NCBI GenBank assembly: GCA_002168225.1
Contig: NHBH01000009.1
Span: 133,609 to 197,608 of the forward strand
Reading direction: 5' to 3'
Source of the DNA: Micavibrio sp. TMED2
GTDB taxonomy: Bacteria > Pseudomonadota > Alphaproteobacteria > TMED2
Length of the DNA: 64,000 nt
The translations under genes were made by a program, and so were the position numbers. This document shows positions 51,587 through 60,413 of the stretch, one piece after another. How positions within the stretch are numbered: position 1 is the first letter of the stretch; each line of letters opens with the position of its first letter. The notes beneath the pieces are model-generated. The model had not been told where the DNA came from and searched no databases. It saw only the letters and a list, made by a program, of their open reading frames with translations.

Positions 51587-52756
51587 TCAGACCGGCAGGC
51601 CGTCGGCAAAATCCTTGAGCAGTTCGAGGAAGACCGGGCCGGGAATGAACGGGTCTTTCTGTTTGCCGAAGCGCCGCCGCCATGTGGTCTGGGCATGGTC
51701 GATCCCGGCCACCGAGGCGCCCAGATGATCGAAATGCCGGGAGGCATCGCGCAGGAAGGCAGTGAACTGTTTCGGCTGTCCCTTGCGGATCATCTCGTGA
51801 CGATAGGCGAGGTCATACTGGTCAATCGAATTGGTCGCCTTCTGGAACTCTTCCCGCAGGGCAGAGAGAACCCGTGGCCGCAGGTTCTCGATCTCTTCCT
51901 TTACTGCCGGGGTTGGCATGTTGACCGCCTGTGCCGCTTGCAGCGAGGTCACGAACATGGCGAAGTTCTCGCTGATCTTCTGCAGGATCAGCTTGTAATA
52001 AACGAAGCCTTTCCAGGCGAAGAAGATGTCATTGGACTCGGCAAACGGGATGTCCATGGCATCCATCATGGGTTTGAGCACCTGCAGATCGGTCGCTTCC
52101 CACATCTTGTCGACGATCAGGCCGGAAAGCCGGTCAATATCCGCCGCCCCCCGGAAGGCGGTCTTTGCCAGCGGATAAAACTCCCGGATGACGCTCTCGC
52201 GATATTTGCGGGCTTCACCTTCTGAGAGCCGGAAATAGGCCTCGTCAATGCCAAGTCCCATGCGCGTCAGGCGGTCACGCAGCAGGAACGGATCGAGAGA
52301 CGGCAGGCGGTCGAGGCTGTGCAGCAGCAGGATGTCGCGCCGGTCGTCCGGGTTCTTCTCCGGGCTCAGGCCGAAATGCTGCTGGAACACATCTTCGGCA
52401 CCCTTCTGACCGAGGAACATGTATTTGCCGCTGTTGTCCCGGCTGTCCTTCTCGCCGTAACGGATAAATATCTTGGTGCCGACCAGCGCCTCGGGATTGG
52501 CCATCATGCGCCGTTCCTCGGGGCTGATCCGGTGCTTGATAATCACCGCATTGTTCAGCGTTTCATTGAGGAAGAAGTTGCCGGCTATGTTGTTGGGATC
52601 AACCGCCTGAGCTGTGGCGACGGCAGTATCGTCGCCGTCATCATCGAACATTGGTGGGGGTGCTGGTGCATTGAGGCGCTTTCTCGTCAGTTCAAAGAGG
52701 TTGAGTACCCTCGATGAATTGGAGAAGTTTTCTGCCTGTGCGGGTTGGTATTCCAT
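51587..52756 (-). CDS. Unrecognised protein inside the leu operon, paralogue A
   Basis: A 389-residue soluble, mainly helical protein; I do not recognise the family. It is a clear paralogue of the next gene upstream. Shared blocks, in order, are NSSRVLNLFEL, AVIIKHR, GTKIFxRYG, SRDNSGKYMxLG, LPSLDPFLLRxRL, FFAWKGFVYYKL, YRHEMIR and AQTTWRRRFG. ATG 52756 makes the N-termini align exactly (NSSRV at residue 13 in both), against an ATG at 52822 upstream. There is no signal peptide, no evident nucleotide-binding motif and no cysteine clusters. A Pro/Asp-rich linker follows the first block. It sits between leuD and leuB on the same strand. Confidence 0.75.
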   Translation of the reverse strand: MEYQPAQAENFSNSSRVLNLFELTRKRLNAPAPPPMFDDDGDDTAVATAQAVDPNNIAGNFFLNETLNNAVIIKHRISPEERRMMANPEALVGTKIFIRYGEKDSRDNSGKYMFLGQKGAEDVFQQHFGLSPEKNPDDRRDILLLHSLDRLPSLDPFLLRDRLTRMGLGIDEAYFRLSEGEARKYRESVIREFYPLAKTAFRGAADIDRLSGLIVDKMWEATDLQVLKPMMDAMDIPFAESNDIFFAWKGFVYYKLILQKISENFAMFVTSLQAAQAVNMPTPAVKEEIENLRPRVLSALREEFQKATNSIDQYDLAYRHEMIRKGQPKQFTAFLRDASRHFDHLGASVAGIDHAQTTWRRRFGKQKDPFIPGPVFLELLKDFADGLPV

Positions 52757-52837
52757 GAACCCTGTTTGCCTCATCGTCGCGGTGGTTGGTTGTTTGCCTG
52801 CCCGGCATACAAGCCATTCCATTATTCTTTGTGATCG

Positions 52838-53989
52838 TCAGGTGGGGAGCCCGTCGTCAAAATCACGGAGCATCTCCAGCAGATCATTGGCGCTGACCAG
52901 AACGGTCTTGCTCATGCCAAACCGCCGTCGCCAGGTTGTCTGTGCATGTTCAATGCCAACGACCGATGCGCCCAGTCGCTCGAACTGGTAACCGGCCCGG
53001 CCCAAAAATTGTGTAAACTGCCGGGGGCGGGAGAGGCGGATCATTTCATGCCGATAGGCATGGTTATACATTTCGATCTGAGCGGTTGCGAGATCATATT
53101 CCTGTTTCAGGCTGCTCACGATCCTCGGTCTCAGCATATTGATTTCATCTCCGGCCTTGGCGGTCGGAATGCTGACCGGCTGCGCATTCTCCAGCGATAC
53201 CAGAAACGTCGCGAAATTTCCTGACAGGCGACGCATCAGCAGCTTGTAGTAAACAAAGCCCTTCCACGCGAAGAATACCTCGCTGGCATTTTCCGGCTCA
53301 AGCTCCAGTGCTTTCAGCAATGGGCCGAGCACGCTCATATCGGTCGCCAGCCACATCTTGTTGATGATCAACTGGGTCAGACGCTTGGTATCGTCCCGTT
53401 CATCAAAGGCAACCTTAACCAACGGCTGGAATTCACGGATGATGTCATCCTTGATCTTCTGGGTCTCGTTGCTCGACATGCGGAAATAATGATCGTCGAT
53501 GCCGAGACCCTCACGGATCAGGCGTTCACGCAGTAGGAATGGGTCGAGGGATGGCAGTTTGTCGATAATCGATAGCAGATTGAGGTCGCGTTCGATTTGT
53601 TCGGCGGATCCGCTGTTGCGTCCAAGCCCGAAATGTTCCTGCAAAATGGCATCGGAACCGCGCTCGCCCAGATACATGTATTTGCCGCTGTTATCCCGGC
53701 TGTTATCGAAGCCGTAGCGGACGAAAATCTTGGTGCCCATGAAGCTGTCGGGATCAGCCATGGACTTGCGCTGGTCCTGATTCAGCCGGTGCTTGATGAT
53801 GACCGCTTTGTTCAGGATGGGATTGAGGAAGAATGCGCCTTTTACGTGATGCTGGATCGTATCCAGATCAGCTTTGTTCTCTTCATCCCGACCATCAATG
53901 AGTTGAGCGCGTTGGGTGCTTAACTCGAAGAGATTAAGCACTCGTGACGAATTCGGAAGCTTCTCCGCGTCATTATTGCTGCTCTGCAA
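52838..53989 (-). CDS. Unrecognised protein inside the leu operon, paralogue B
   Basis: A 383-residue paralogue of the preceding entry with all the same conserved blocks. Notable are SRDNSGKYMYLG, LPSLDPFLLRERL, FFAWKGFVYYKL and AQTTWRRRFG, so these are probably the functional core. The start is TTG; no ATG fits the aligned N-terminus. It begins 37 bases after the leuD stop and ends 81 bases before paralogue A. Codon use is a little less G/C-rich than in leuB. A cytoplasmic role is likely from the lack of signal or membrane segments. No function can be assigned. Confidence 0.75.
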   Translation of the reverse strand: MQSSNNDAEKLPNSSRVLNLFELSTQRAQLIDGRDEENKADLDTIQHHVKGAFFLNPILNKAVIIKHRLNQDQRKSMADPDSFMGTKIFVRYGFDNSRDNSGKYMYLGERGSDAILQEHFGLGRNSGSAEQIERDLNLLSIIDKLPSLDPFLLRERLIREGLGIDDHYFRMSSNETQKIKDDIIREFQPLVKVAFDERDDTKRLTQLIINKMWLATDMSVLGPLLKALELEPENASEVFFAWKGFVYYKLLMRRLSGNFATFLVSLENAQPVSIPTAKAGDEINMLRPRIVSSLKQEYDLATAQIEMYNHAYRHEMIRLSRPRQFTQFLGRAGYQFERLGASVVGIEHAQTTWRRRFGMSKTVLVSANDLLEMLRDFDDGLPT

Positions 53990-54026
53990 TGCCTAAAGCC
54001 CCCCGGATTAAGCATAATCGGCGCTG

Positions 54027-54638
54027 CTATGCCATCAGCCATGGCCGCTCGGCGGTCAATTTGGCCTCGTAATTTGTGATTTCCCCTTCATGCTCAAGGG
54101 TTAAGCCGATATCGTCAAGTCCTTTCAGCAGGCAGTCACGACGGAACGGATCAACCGGGAAGGAGATCATCTCACCATTCGCGCGGATGATCTGCTGGTT
54201 TTCGAGGTCGATAGTCATGCGGCAGCTGTTGTCGCCCTGTGCATCTTCCATCAACTCGTCGATGGTTTCCTGCGGCAGGACGATCGGCAGAATGCCGTTT
54301 TTGAAGCAGTTATTGTGAAAAATGTCTGCGAAGGATGGTGCGATCACACAGCGGATGCCGAAATCGAGCAGGGCCCATGGGGCATGCTCACGGCTGGATC
54401 CACAGCCGAAATTGTCACCGGCGACGAGGATTTCTGCATCCCGGTAAGGTGCCTTGTTCAGCACGAAGTCCGGAATTTCCTGCTTGTCCTGAGTAAAGCG
54501 CATCTCGTCGAACAGATGCTGGCCGAGACCGGTACGCTTGATGGTCTTCAGGAACTGCTTGGGAATAATCATGTCGGTATCGATATTGATCAGGGGCAGT
54601 GGGGCGGCGATACCGGTCAGCTGGGTAAACTTCTGCAT
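54027..54638 (-). CDS. leuD: 3-isopropylmalate dehydratase small subunit
   Basis: A 203-residue Leu[21 protein letters not shown] and [20 protein letters not shown] are the aconitase-swivel signatures. With LeuC it isomerises 2- to 3-isopropylmalate. leuC is not in this window. It is the first gene of the minus-strand run leuD, two unknown paralogues, leuB and the 282-residue gene. TGATCA occurs twice (54670, 54679) shortly upstream. Confidence 0.96.
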   Translation of the reverse strand: MQKFTQLTGIAAPLPLINIDTDMIIPKQFLKTIKRTGLGQHLFDEMRFTQDKQEIPDFVLNKAPYRDAEILVAGDNFGCGSSREHAPWALLDFGIRCVIAPSFADIFHNNCFKNGILPIVLPQETIDELMEDAQGDNSCRMTIDLENQQIIRANGEMISFPVDPFRRDCLLKGLDDIGLTLEHEGEITNYEAKLTAERPWLMA

Positions 54639-54768
54639 GGCTCTTTTATGTCAATTCATAGGATTGAGGTGATCAGACTGATCATGACCTAGCGCAGAAG
54701 CCGGCGGCTCCGCAATCGCTTTATCCGGGTGGCTGGGCTGCAGCAGGACTGCGATGGAGCTGCGGTTT

Positions 54769-55104
54769 TCAATCCAGCTCGGAGATATGCAGCGTGCCGC
54801 CATCACTGGTGGCGATAACCGCCAGATGGCTGGCGCGAGTGCGCATCTTGTTGCCGATGGCGAAATACAGATACTGACCCGCCGGGATAAAATGGTCGCC
54901 GGTTGTGGCTGTCACCGTGCTATCGCCGAGCGCGATCTTGGCATCCGCCGTGGCGTAGAGGCTGATAACCTGAGTGTCGGCGGCAAAGGCGGTGGCGGTG
55001 CGGGTACTGGTGCTGTCGATTGTTACCTCAAAAGCATGGTCGGGGCGTGGGCGGAGGGCCGGGATGGCATTGCCCTGGCTGTCGATGGGGAGGCTGGTCG
55101 GCAT
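54769..55104 (-). CDS. Unrecognised small beta-rich protein
   Basis: A 111-residue protein with no signal peptide and no cysteine. Alternating Val/Thr/Ile patterns, such as VISLYATADAKIALGDSTV and FIPAGQYLYFAIGN, suggest a beta-sandwich. Similar small proteins occur near phage structural genes, but no other phage gene is in the window, so this link is weak. AAGGA lies before the ATG. An opposite-strand frame over the same DNA was rejected on codon use. It is divergent from the ABC exporter gene. Confidence 0.6.
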   Translation of the reverse strand: MPTSLPIDSQGNAIPALRPRPDHAFEVTIDSTSTRTATAFAADTQVISLYATADAKIALGDSTVTATTGDHFIPAGQYLYFAIGNKMRTRASHLAVIATSDGGTLHISELD

Positions 55105-55246
55105 GGTCTGGCGGTTCCTTGGTGTCTGAAATGTGATGGCAAAATAGGAATATAGTCATATTTAGATTGGCGCAAGATAAAATAGGTAAAAAATCCTAAT
55201 TATCGGTTTTCACGCGGCATCAGGCAGACAAAGAGCGACTTTTTCC

Positions 55247-57202
55247 ATGCGAGCGCCTATGTCATCGCCCATGACAACTGCACAACCAGATACTTCCCCT
55301 AACGCAGCCCCTGACAGCACCCCGGAGCCGGTGGCCGATAGTGGCGGCAATGCCTTCGCCGCCCGCCATGACGGGCTGCACGCGGTCTGGGCGTTCCTGC
55401 CCTATCTGTGGCCACCGGGGGAGACGGGGATCAAGCTGCGGGTTGTGGCGGCGATGGTGGCATTGGTGATCGCCAAGCTGTTCAACGTCTTCACGCCGAT
55501 CCTGTTCTCGCGCGCCGTGGATCAGCTGAGCGCAGCACGGGCGATGGTGGCGGAAAATGCCGTTGTCGCGATCCCAATGCTGCTGATCCTGTCCTATGGT
55601 GTCGCCCGCATCCTGAATCTTGCCTTCAACGAATTGCGCGATGCCCTGTTCGCGCGGGTCGGTCAGCGCGCTATGCGCCGGTTCGGCATTCAGGTATTCG
55701 AGCATCTGCACCAACTGTCCCTGCGGTTTCATCTGGAGCGCCGCACCGGTGGCCTCAGCCGCGCAATCGATCGCGGCACGCGGGCGGTGGAGACCTTGCT
55801 GCGCTTCTCGCTGTTCAGCATCATTCCGACCATTCTCGAGTTGTTGCTGGTTGCCGGTATTCTCTGGGGCTTCTTCGATGCCGGGTTTGCCGCGCTGACG
55901 GTGATTACCGTCGGTGGCTATATCTATTTCACGATACGGATTTCCGAATGGCGGCTGCAGTTCCGGCGGCGGATGAATGACAGCGAACAGCAGGCCAATA
56001 CCCGGGCTATCGACAGCCTGCTCAACTTCGAGACGGTGAAGTATTTCGGCAATGAGCGCCATGAGATCACCCGCTATGACGCCTCGCTCGCGGGCTATGA
56101 GGAAGCCGCCGTACGCTCCCAGCTATCGCTCTCCGCGCTCAATATCGGGCAGGCGGCGATCATCGCGGTCGGGATCACCATTGCACTCTATATGTCGGCC
56201 AAGGGCATTGCCTCGGGCGAGATGAGCGTCGGTGACTTCGTGCTGGTGCATACCTATCTGCTGCAGCTCTATCAGCCGCTTGGCTTCTTCGGTTTTGTTT
56301 ATCGGGAACTGCGCCAGTCGGTAATTGACCTTGAGCGCATGTTTGACCTTCTGGGGCAAAAGGCCGAGGTGGTCGACAAACCCGATGGCATTGGCATTGC
56401 CCATGGTCCGGCGGCGCTGCGGTTTGATGAGGTTTCATTCGGCTATGATCCACGCCGCCCGATCCTCAAGGGCATCAGCTTTGCTGTACCGGCTGGGGCC
56501 AAGGTGGCGCTGGTCGGGCCGAGCGGTGCTGGCAAATCCACCATCGCCCGGCTGCTCTATCGGTTCTATGACGTGACCGGTGGCGCGATCATGGTCAATG
56601 GCACCGACCTGCGGGATATTCGCCAAACCGATCTGCGCCGTGCCATCGGCATCGTGCCACAGGATACCGTCCTGTTTAACGAGACCATCCATTACAATCT
56701 CGACTATGGCAGCCCCGGTGCCGATATGGCAGCGGTCGAGGCGGCGGCACGGGGGGCCCAGATCGACGGCTTTATCGCCGGCCTGCCTGATGGCTATGAA
56801 ACCATGGTCGGGGAGCGTGGGCTGAAACTCTCGGGCGGGGAGAAGCAGCGGGTGGCCATTGCGCGCTCGGTGCTCAAGGACCCGTCGATCATGATTTTCG
56901 ATGAGGCCACCTCTGCCCTCGACACCGCGACCGAGCGCGCGATCCAGACCAATCTGAATGCCGTCAGCAAGGGCCGGACGACGCTGGTGATCGCCCACCG
57001 GCTGTCTACCGTGGTCGATGCCGACCAGATTCTGGTGCTGGTCAATGGTCGAATCGAAGAGCGCGGGACCCATGCCGAACTGCTGGCGGCGGACGGTACC
57101 TATGCGATGATGTGGCAGCGACAACAACAGGGTGAGGAAACCCTGCCCGGCCCAACCGCGGAATCCCTTGAATTGGGGGCATCTGACGCGGGTGAGGCAT
57201 AG
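55247..57202 (+). CDS. ATM1/ABCB7-type ABC exporter
   Basis: A 651-residue half-transporter. Six membrane helices occupy about residues 45-345, including LHQLSLRFHLERRTGGLSRA and NFETVKYFGNE, both ATM1-type hallmarks. The nucleotide domain has GPSGAGKST, LSGGEKQRVAIARS and IMIFDEATSALD. Bacterial Atm1 homologues export glutathione-linked metals or sulfur species and matter for heavy-metal tolerance or Fe-S balance. A hydrophilic Pro/Thr-rich N-terminus precedes the first helix. It is followed 55 bases later by the secreted esterase-like gene. Confidence 0.93.
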   Translation: MRAPMSSPMTTAQPDTSPNAAPDSTPEPVADSGGNAFAARHDGLHAVWAFLPYLWPPGETGIKLRVVAAMVALVIAKLFNVFTPILFSRAVDQLSAARAMVAENAVVAIPMLLILSYGVARILNLAFNELRDALFARVGQRAMRRFGIQVFEHLHQLSLRFHLERRTGGLSRAIDRGTRAVETLLRFSLFSIIPTILELLLVAGILWGFFDAGFAALTVITVGGYIYFTIRISEWRLQFRRRMNDSEQQANTRAIDSLLNFETVKYFGNERHEITRYDASLAGYEEAAVRSQLSLSALNIGQAAIIAVGITIALYMSAKGIASGEMSVGDFVLVHTYLLQLYQPLGFFGFVYRELRQSVIDLERMFDLLGQKAEVVDKPDGIGIAHGPAALRFDEVSFGYDPRRPILKGISFAVPAGAKVALVGPSGAGKSTIARLLYRFYDVTGGAIMVNGTDLRDIRQTDLRRAIGIVPQDTVLFNETIHYNLDYGSPGADMAAVEAAARGAQIDGFIAGLPDGYETMVGERGLKLSGGEKQRVAIARSVLKDPSIMIFDEATSALDTATERAIQTNLNAVSKGRTTLVIAHRLSTVVDADQILVLVNGRIEERGTHAELLAADGTYAMMWQRQQQGEETLPGPTAESLELGASDAGEA

Positions 57203-57257
57203 GAGGGGAATAAAAAGCTGCTCCCGCTTCACCGGCAGCGCGTTAGAATCCCGTCCC

Positions 57258-58355
57258 ATGAAGACGTCATCCCGCACATTACTCGGCCTTGCCCTCGGCT
57301 CGTTCGCTCTGGTCGGCCTGTCCCTGTTGCCCGCAACACCAGCGGCAGCCCAGCAAAGCCTTATCAAGGAAGACATGAGCGGCGCCTACCGCCCGCTTGA
57401 GCCGAAGTCGCCGCCGCTGCCGCCACGGATCAAGCCACGTGATGCCGCATCCGGCGCGATCCAGCACCAGAATCTCAACCGCCTGTTCCTGCTGCACAAG
57501 CCGCCACAGGCGAAACAGGCCGATGGTCTGTCGCCGGTACCGGTGCCGACCGTGATTGTGTTGCACTCGACCGGTGGCAATCCCGAGCGCGTGGCCGAAC
57601 TCACCAATTTCAACACCTATGCCGACCAGTACGGGTTTCAGGTTGCCTATCCGGCAGCGATCGAGCGGGCGTGGAATGATGGTCGCTCCATGAGCCCCGG
57701 CCATAAGGAAATTGACGATGTCGGTTTCATCAACCGACTGGCCGGGCATCTGGTCGATACCTTCAATGCCGATCCGGCCCGGCTCTATCTTGTCGGTCTC
57801 GCCGAGGGCGGGATGCTGGCCCAGCGCATCGCCTGTGAGGACAGCCGGATTTTTGCCGCTGTTGCCACGGTCAATGCCGCGATCCCGGAGCCGGTTGCAG
57901 CCCGCTGCCGTCCGACCGCTCCCATGCCGATCATGATGATACAGGGCACGTCCGATCCCTTTGTGCCGTTCAAAGGCGGGGAGAGTACCCATATGGGTGA
58001 GCCTGCCGGTCCGGTTATCGGTGCCTTCGAGGCGGCGGAAGCCTGGCGGCGGTCCAATGGCTGTATCGGTGATGTGGCGCTTGAGCGGATGCTCAACTTC
58101 GCGCCTGATGACGGCTCACGGGTGATTGCCCATCGCTGGAACGGTTGCCGTACCCATGCCGATGTTGTGCTCTACGAAATCGAGCGCGGCGGTCCCACAT
58201 GGCCCGGCGTCGTCGATCAGCTCAACAAACTGCGCAAGTTTGTCCTCGGTCGCCCGAATATGGATATTGATGCAACCGAAGAGATTTGGGCATTTTTCCG
58301 CAACCGTGACCGGGTCGGCTCACCGCTGTTCGATCCGGCCCGCGCCATGCAGTAG
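57258..58355 (+). CDS. Secreted LpqC/PHB-depolymerase-like protein lacking catalytic Ser and His
   Basis: A 365-residue protein with a clear signal peptide (cleavage likely after PATPAAA, residue 31). The alpha/beta-hydrolase fold is recognisable: VIVLHSTGGNPERVAELT (oxyanion region), QVAYPAAIERAWNDGR, LYLVGLAEGGMLAQRIAC, MIQGTSDPFVPF and GGPTWPG. The nucleophile elbow, normally G-x-S-x-G, reads G180-L-A182-E-G, so Ser is replaced by Ala. The usual GGxHTWPG reads GGPTWPG, losing the His. Asp233 remains. It is therefore probably not a hydrolase but a binding or structural relative. ATG 57258 fits the signal peptide. Confidence 0.82.
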   Translation: MKTSSRTLLGLALGSFALVGLSLLPATPAAAQQSLIKEDMSGAYRPLEPKSPPLPPRIKPRDAASGAIQHQNLNRLFLLHKPPQAKQADGLSPVPVPTVIVLHSTGGNPERVAELTNFNTYADQYGFQVAYPAAIERAWNDGRSMSPGHKEIDDVGFINRLAGHLVDTFNADPARLYLVGLAEGGMLAQRIACEDSRIFAAVATVNAAIPEPVAARCRPTAPMPIMMIQGTSDPFVPFKGGESTHMGEPAGPVIGAFEAAEAWRRSNGCIGDVALERMLNFAPDDGSRVIAHRWNGCRTHADVVLYEIERGGPTWPGVVDQLNKLRKFVLGRPNMDIDATEEIWAFFRNRDRVGSPLFDPARAMQ

Positions 58356-58382
58356 AGATACATCCCCGGTTCCGTGAAAAAC

Positions 58383-58448
58383 GTCATTCCTGCGCAAGCA
58401 GGAATCTGTCGCAGTCCGGCAAAAGATCCCGGCTTTCGCCGGGATGAC
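58383..58448. repeat. REP-like palindromic repeat
   Basis: GTCATTCCTG at 58383 and CGGGATGAC at 58440-58448 are outer complementary ends. Between them are two hairpins, CCTGCgcaaGCAGG and CCCGGctttcgCCGGG. This GTCATTCC/GGGATGAC pattern is a common dispersed intergenic repeat in proteobacteria. It lies 28 bases after the esterase-like gene and may also act in transcript ending. Confidence 0.8.
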
Positions 58449-58475
58449 GTGACCGGGATCAATTCTCTTTAATGC

Positions 58476-58505
58476 TTGACCGAAAGCATGTGTCTGGCCT
58501 ATATC
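58476..58505 (+). promoter_or_regulatory. Probable sigma-70 promoter of rpmB
   Basis: TTGACC (58476-58481), an 18-base spacer, then TATATC (58500-58505). The transcript would have a leader of about 115 bases before the rpmB ATG, with room for a GGCTGT/ACAGCC stem. Confidence 0.6.
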
Positions 58506-58628
58506 CACGGCTCGCAGCCGTACGGATTGTACGAGTTGCCAGAATTTTAGCGGTTTTCATGGCTGTGGCACTGCCCGGTATGACAGCCGATTTTGTATCG
58601 AACAGATTGAACTGATTGGGGAAAAGCA

Positions 58629-58922
58629 ATGTCCCGCCGTTGTGTTGTAACCGGTAAAGGCGTCCAGACTGGCAACAATGTCAGCCACGCCATGAATAAG
58701 ACCCGCCGTCGCTGGTTGCCAAACCTGCAGACCGTTGGTGTCTACAGCGATACGCTGAAGCGCAACTTCAGCCTGCGCGTTTCTGCCCATGGCCTGCGTA
58801 CCATTGAGCACAAGGGCGGCCTCGACGCTCTTGTTACCGGTACCGCCATCACCAAACTCGATCCGGCCCTGCGCCCGATCAAGAAGCTGGTTGAAGCTGC
58901 CAAGGCAAAAGACGCTGCATAA
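58629..58922 (+). CDS. rpmB: 50S ribosomal protein L28
   Basis: A 97-residue L28: [20 protein letters not shown], then [14 protein letters not shown] and [15 protein letters not shown]. It has the longer alphaproteobacterial C-terminus ending in a Lys/Ala helix. GGGGAA precedes the ATG. It is monocistronic, with a promoter upstream and a strong terminator 27 bases after the stop. Confidence 0.97.
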   Translation: MSRRCVVTGKGVQTGNNVSHAMNKTRRRWLPNLQTVGVYSDTLKRNFSLRVSAHGLRTIEHKGGLDALVTGTAITKLDPALRPIKKLVEAAKAKDAA

Positions 58923-58949
58923 GCGACAAACGCCTTAAATCACGAATTT

Positions 58950-58980
58950 AAAAAAGCCGGGTTCTGACCCGGCTTTTTTT
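58950..58980. terminator. Terminator of rpmB, bidirectional
   Basis: AAAAAAGCCGGG, loop TTCTGA, CCCGGCTTTTTTT. It is symmetric, so it can also stop leftward transcripts from the AT-rich pocket. It is nearly identical to the hairpin at 59216-59243. Confidence 0.93.
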
Positions 58981-59215
58981 GTTGAGTTATGTAACCTAAA
59001 TTTGCGTCTATTTTTAATTTTATGTTATTTATTTCATTAATGCGCATTGCTTATGCGTAAATTATTAGAAAGGAGTTTCTGTTTTCATGGATTTAATTGT
59101 TAGAATTTTAAATTTGGTTGCTGCCACTGTTGATTTTGTTTTGGCCATTATTAATTTTCTGAAATAAATTTTGTTGTTTGTGATTTTATTTACTTACTTG
59201 TGGAGTTGCAAGTCT
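58981..59215. other. AT-rich pocket between twin terminators
   Basis: About 235 bases of very low GC in a GC-rich chromosome, closed on both sides by near-identical bidirectional terminators. It contains the 26-codon peptide gene at 59087-59167 and a short CGCAT/ATGCG stem at 59043-59057. Promoter-like A/T runs are abundant, so no single promoter can be chosen. Confidence 0.75.
59087..59167 (+). CDS. 26-residue amphipathic hydrophobic peptide
   Basis: The ATG has GAAAGGAG ending 11 bases upstream. The peptide starts MDLIVRILNL and ends AIINFLK. Polar residues fall at 2, 6, 9, 16, 23 and 26, with Ala at 13 and 20. This 3-4 spacing makes a long amphipathic helix with Val, Ile, Leu and Phe elsewhere. 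There is no Cys or Pro. Size and pattern recall type I toxins and phenol-soluble-modulin-like peptides, but no specific family is recognised. Codons are extremely A/T-rich, unlike the host, and the gene has its own terminator at 59216. Probably acquired. Confidence 0.5.
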   Translation: MDLIVRILNLVAATVDFVLAIINFLK

Positions 59216-59243
59216 AAAAAGCCGGGCTTTGACCCGGCTTTTT
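59216..59243. terminator. Terminator between the peptide gene and tgt, bidirectional
   Basis: AAAAAGCCGGG, loop CTTTGA, CCCGGCTTTTT. It ends the minus-strand queA-tgt transcript 20 bases after the tgt stop, and the plus-strand peptide transcript. It is nearly identical to the rpmB terminator. Confidence 0.92.
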
Positions 59244-59262
59244 GCTGTTCTGTGGCCTTGCA

Positions 59263-60405
59263 TTACAATGCCGGGATGTCGCCAGCGGCCTGTTGTTCGT
59301 GGAAGGCGGCTTCAAACTCGGGGAAGCGGTTTTCGGCGATGGCGGCGCGCATATCGGCCATCAGTTCCTGAAAATAATGCAGGTTGTGCCAGGTGGTCAG
59401 CATCAGGCCGAGGATTTCACCGGCCTTGAGCAGGTGGTGCAGATAGGCGCGGCTGTAATCACGGCAGGCCGGACAGGTGCAGTGTTCATCGAGCGGGCGT
59501 GGGTCGTCCACATGGCGGGCGTTGCGGATATTGACCGGTCCGCGGCGGGTGAAGGCCTGACCGGTGCGCCCTGAGCGGCTCGGCAGCACGCAATCGAACA
59601 TATCGATGCCGCGCTTGACCGCACCGACCAGATCGGACGGCTTGCCAACGCCCATCAGATAGCGTGGCCGGTCATCGGGCAGGTGTGGGGTGGTGACGTC
59701 GAGGGTGTCGAACATCATCTCCTGTCCCTCACCGACGGCGAGGCCGCCAACCGCATAACCGTCAAAGCCGATCTCGATCAGCCGCTCCGCCGATTGCTGG
59801 CGCAGATCGGCATAGGTGCTGCCCTGTACGATCCCGAACAGCCCGTAGCCCGGTCGCTTTTTGAACGCGTCCTTTGAGCGTTCGGCCCAACGCATCGACA
59901 GCTGCATGGACTTGTCCGCTTCCTCATGGGTGGCGGGGTAGGGCGTGCATTCATCGAGCACCATGGTGATGTTGGAATCCAGCAGGTGCTGGATCTCAAT
60001 CGAGCGCTCGGGCGTCAGGTCATAGGCGGTGCCGTCGATATGGCTGCGGAAGGTGACCCCCTTCTCGGTCATCTTGCGCAGCTTGCTCAGGGACATGACC
60101 TGAAACCCGCCGCTGTCGGTCAGGATCGGGCCGGGCCAGTTCATGAACTTGTGCAGACCACCGAGGGCGGCAATCCGCTCCGCCGTTGGGCGCAGCATCA
60201 AGTGATAGGTATTGCCGAGCAGGATTTGTGCACCGGTCTCGGCGACGCTCTCCGGGCGCATGGCCTTGACCGTGGCGGCGGTTCCGACCGGCATGAAGGC
60301 AGGGGTCTCGATCTGGCCATGGGCGGTGGTGATCCGCCCGCGCCGGGCCATGCCATCGGTGTTGAACAGCTCAAAGCCGAAATCGGGTGCAGTGGCAGTG
60401 GTCAT
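59263..60405 (-). CDS. tgt: tRNA-guanine transglycosylase
   Basis: A 380-residue Tgt. [33 protein letters not shown] and [20 protein letters not shown] carry the catalytic aspartates. [17 protein letters not shown] with a following His binds zinc. It exchanges guanine-34 for preQ1 in GUN-anticodon tRNAs. ATG 60405 was chosen over a TTG at 60417. It begins eight bases after the queA stop, so the pair is one operon. Confidence 0.96.
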   Translation of the reverse strand: MTTATAPDFGFELFNTDGMARRGRITTAHGQIETPAFMPVGTAATVKAMRPESVAETGAQILLGNTYHLMLRPTAERIAALGGLHKFMNWPGPILTDSGGFQVMSLSKLRKMTEKGVTFRSHIDGTAYDLTPERSIEIQHLLDSNITMVLDECTPYPATHEEADKSMQLSMRWAERSKDAFKKRPGYGLFGIVQGSTYADLRQQSAERLIEIGFDGYAVGGLAVGEGQEMMFDTLDVTTPHLPDDRPRYLMGVGKPSDLVGAVKRGIDMFDCVLPSRSGRTGQAFTRRGPVNIRNARHVDDPRPLDEHCTCPACRDYSRAYLHHLLKAGEILGLMLTTWHNLHYFQELMADMRAAIAENRFPEFEAAFHEQQAAGDIPAL

Positions 60406-60413
60406 GTCTTTAG

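Noticed and set aside
54670..54684. Two TGATCA copies upstream of leuD as an operator
   Set aside because: Short, self-palindromic hexamers recur by chance; there is no further symmetry around them.
54754..55155. Plus-strand frame over the small beta-rich protein gene
   Set aside because: The minus-strand frame has better codon use, a ribosome site and a plausible fold. The plus-strand frame lacks a ribosome site.
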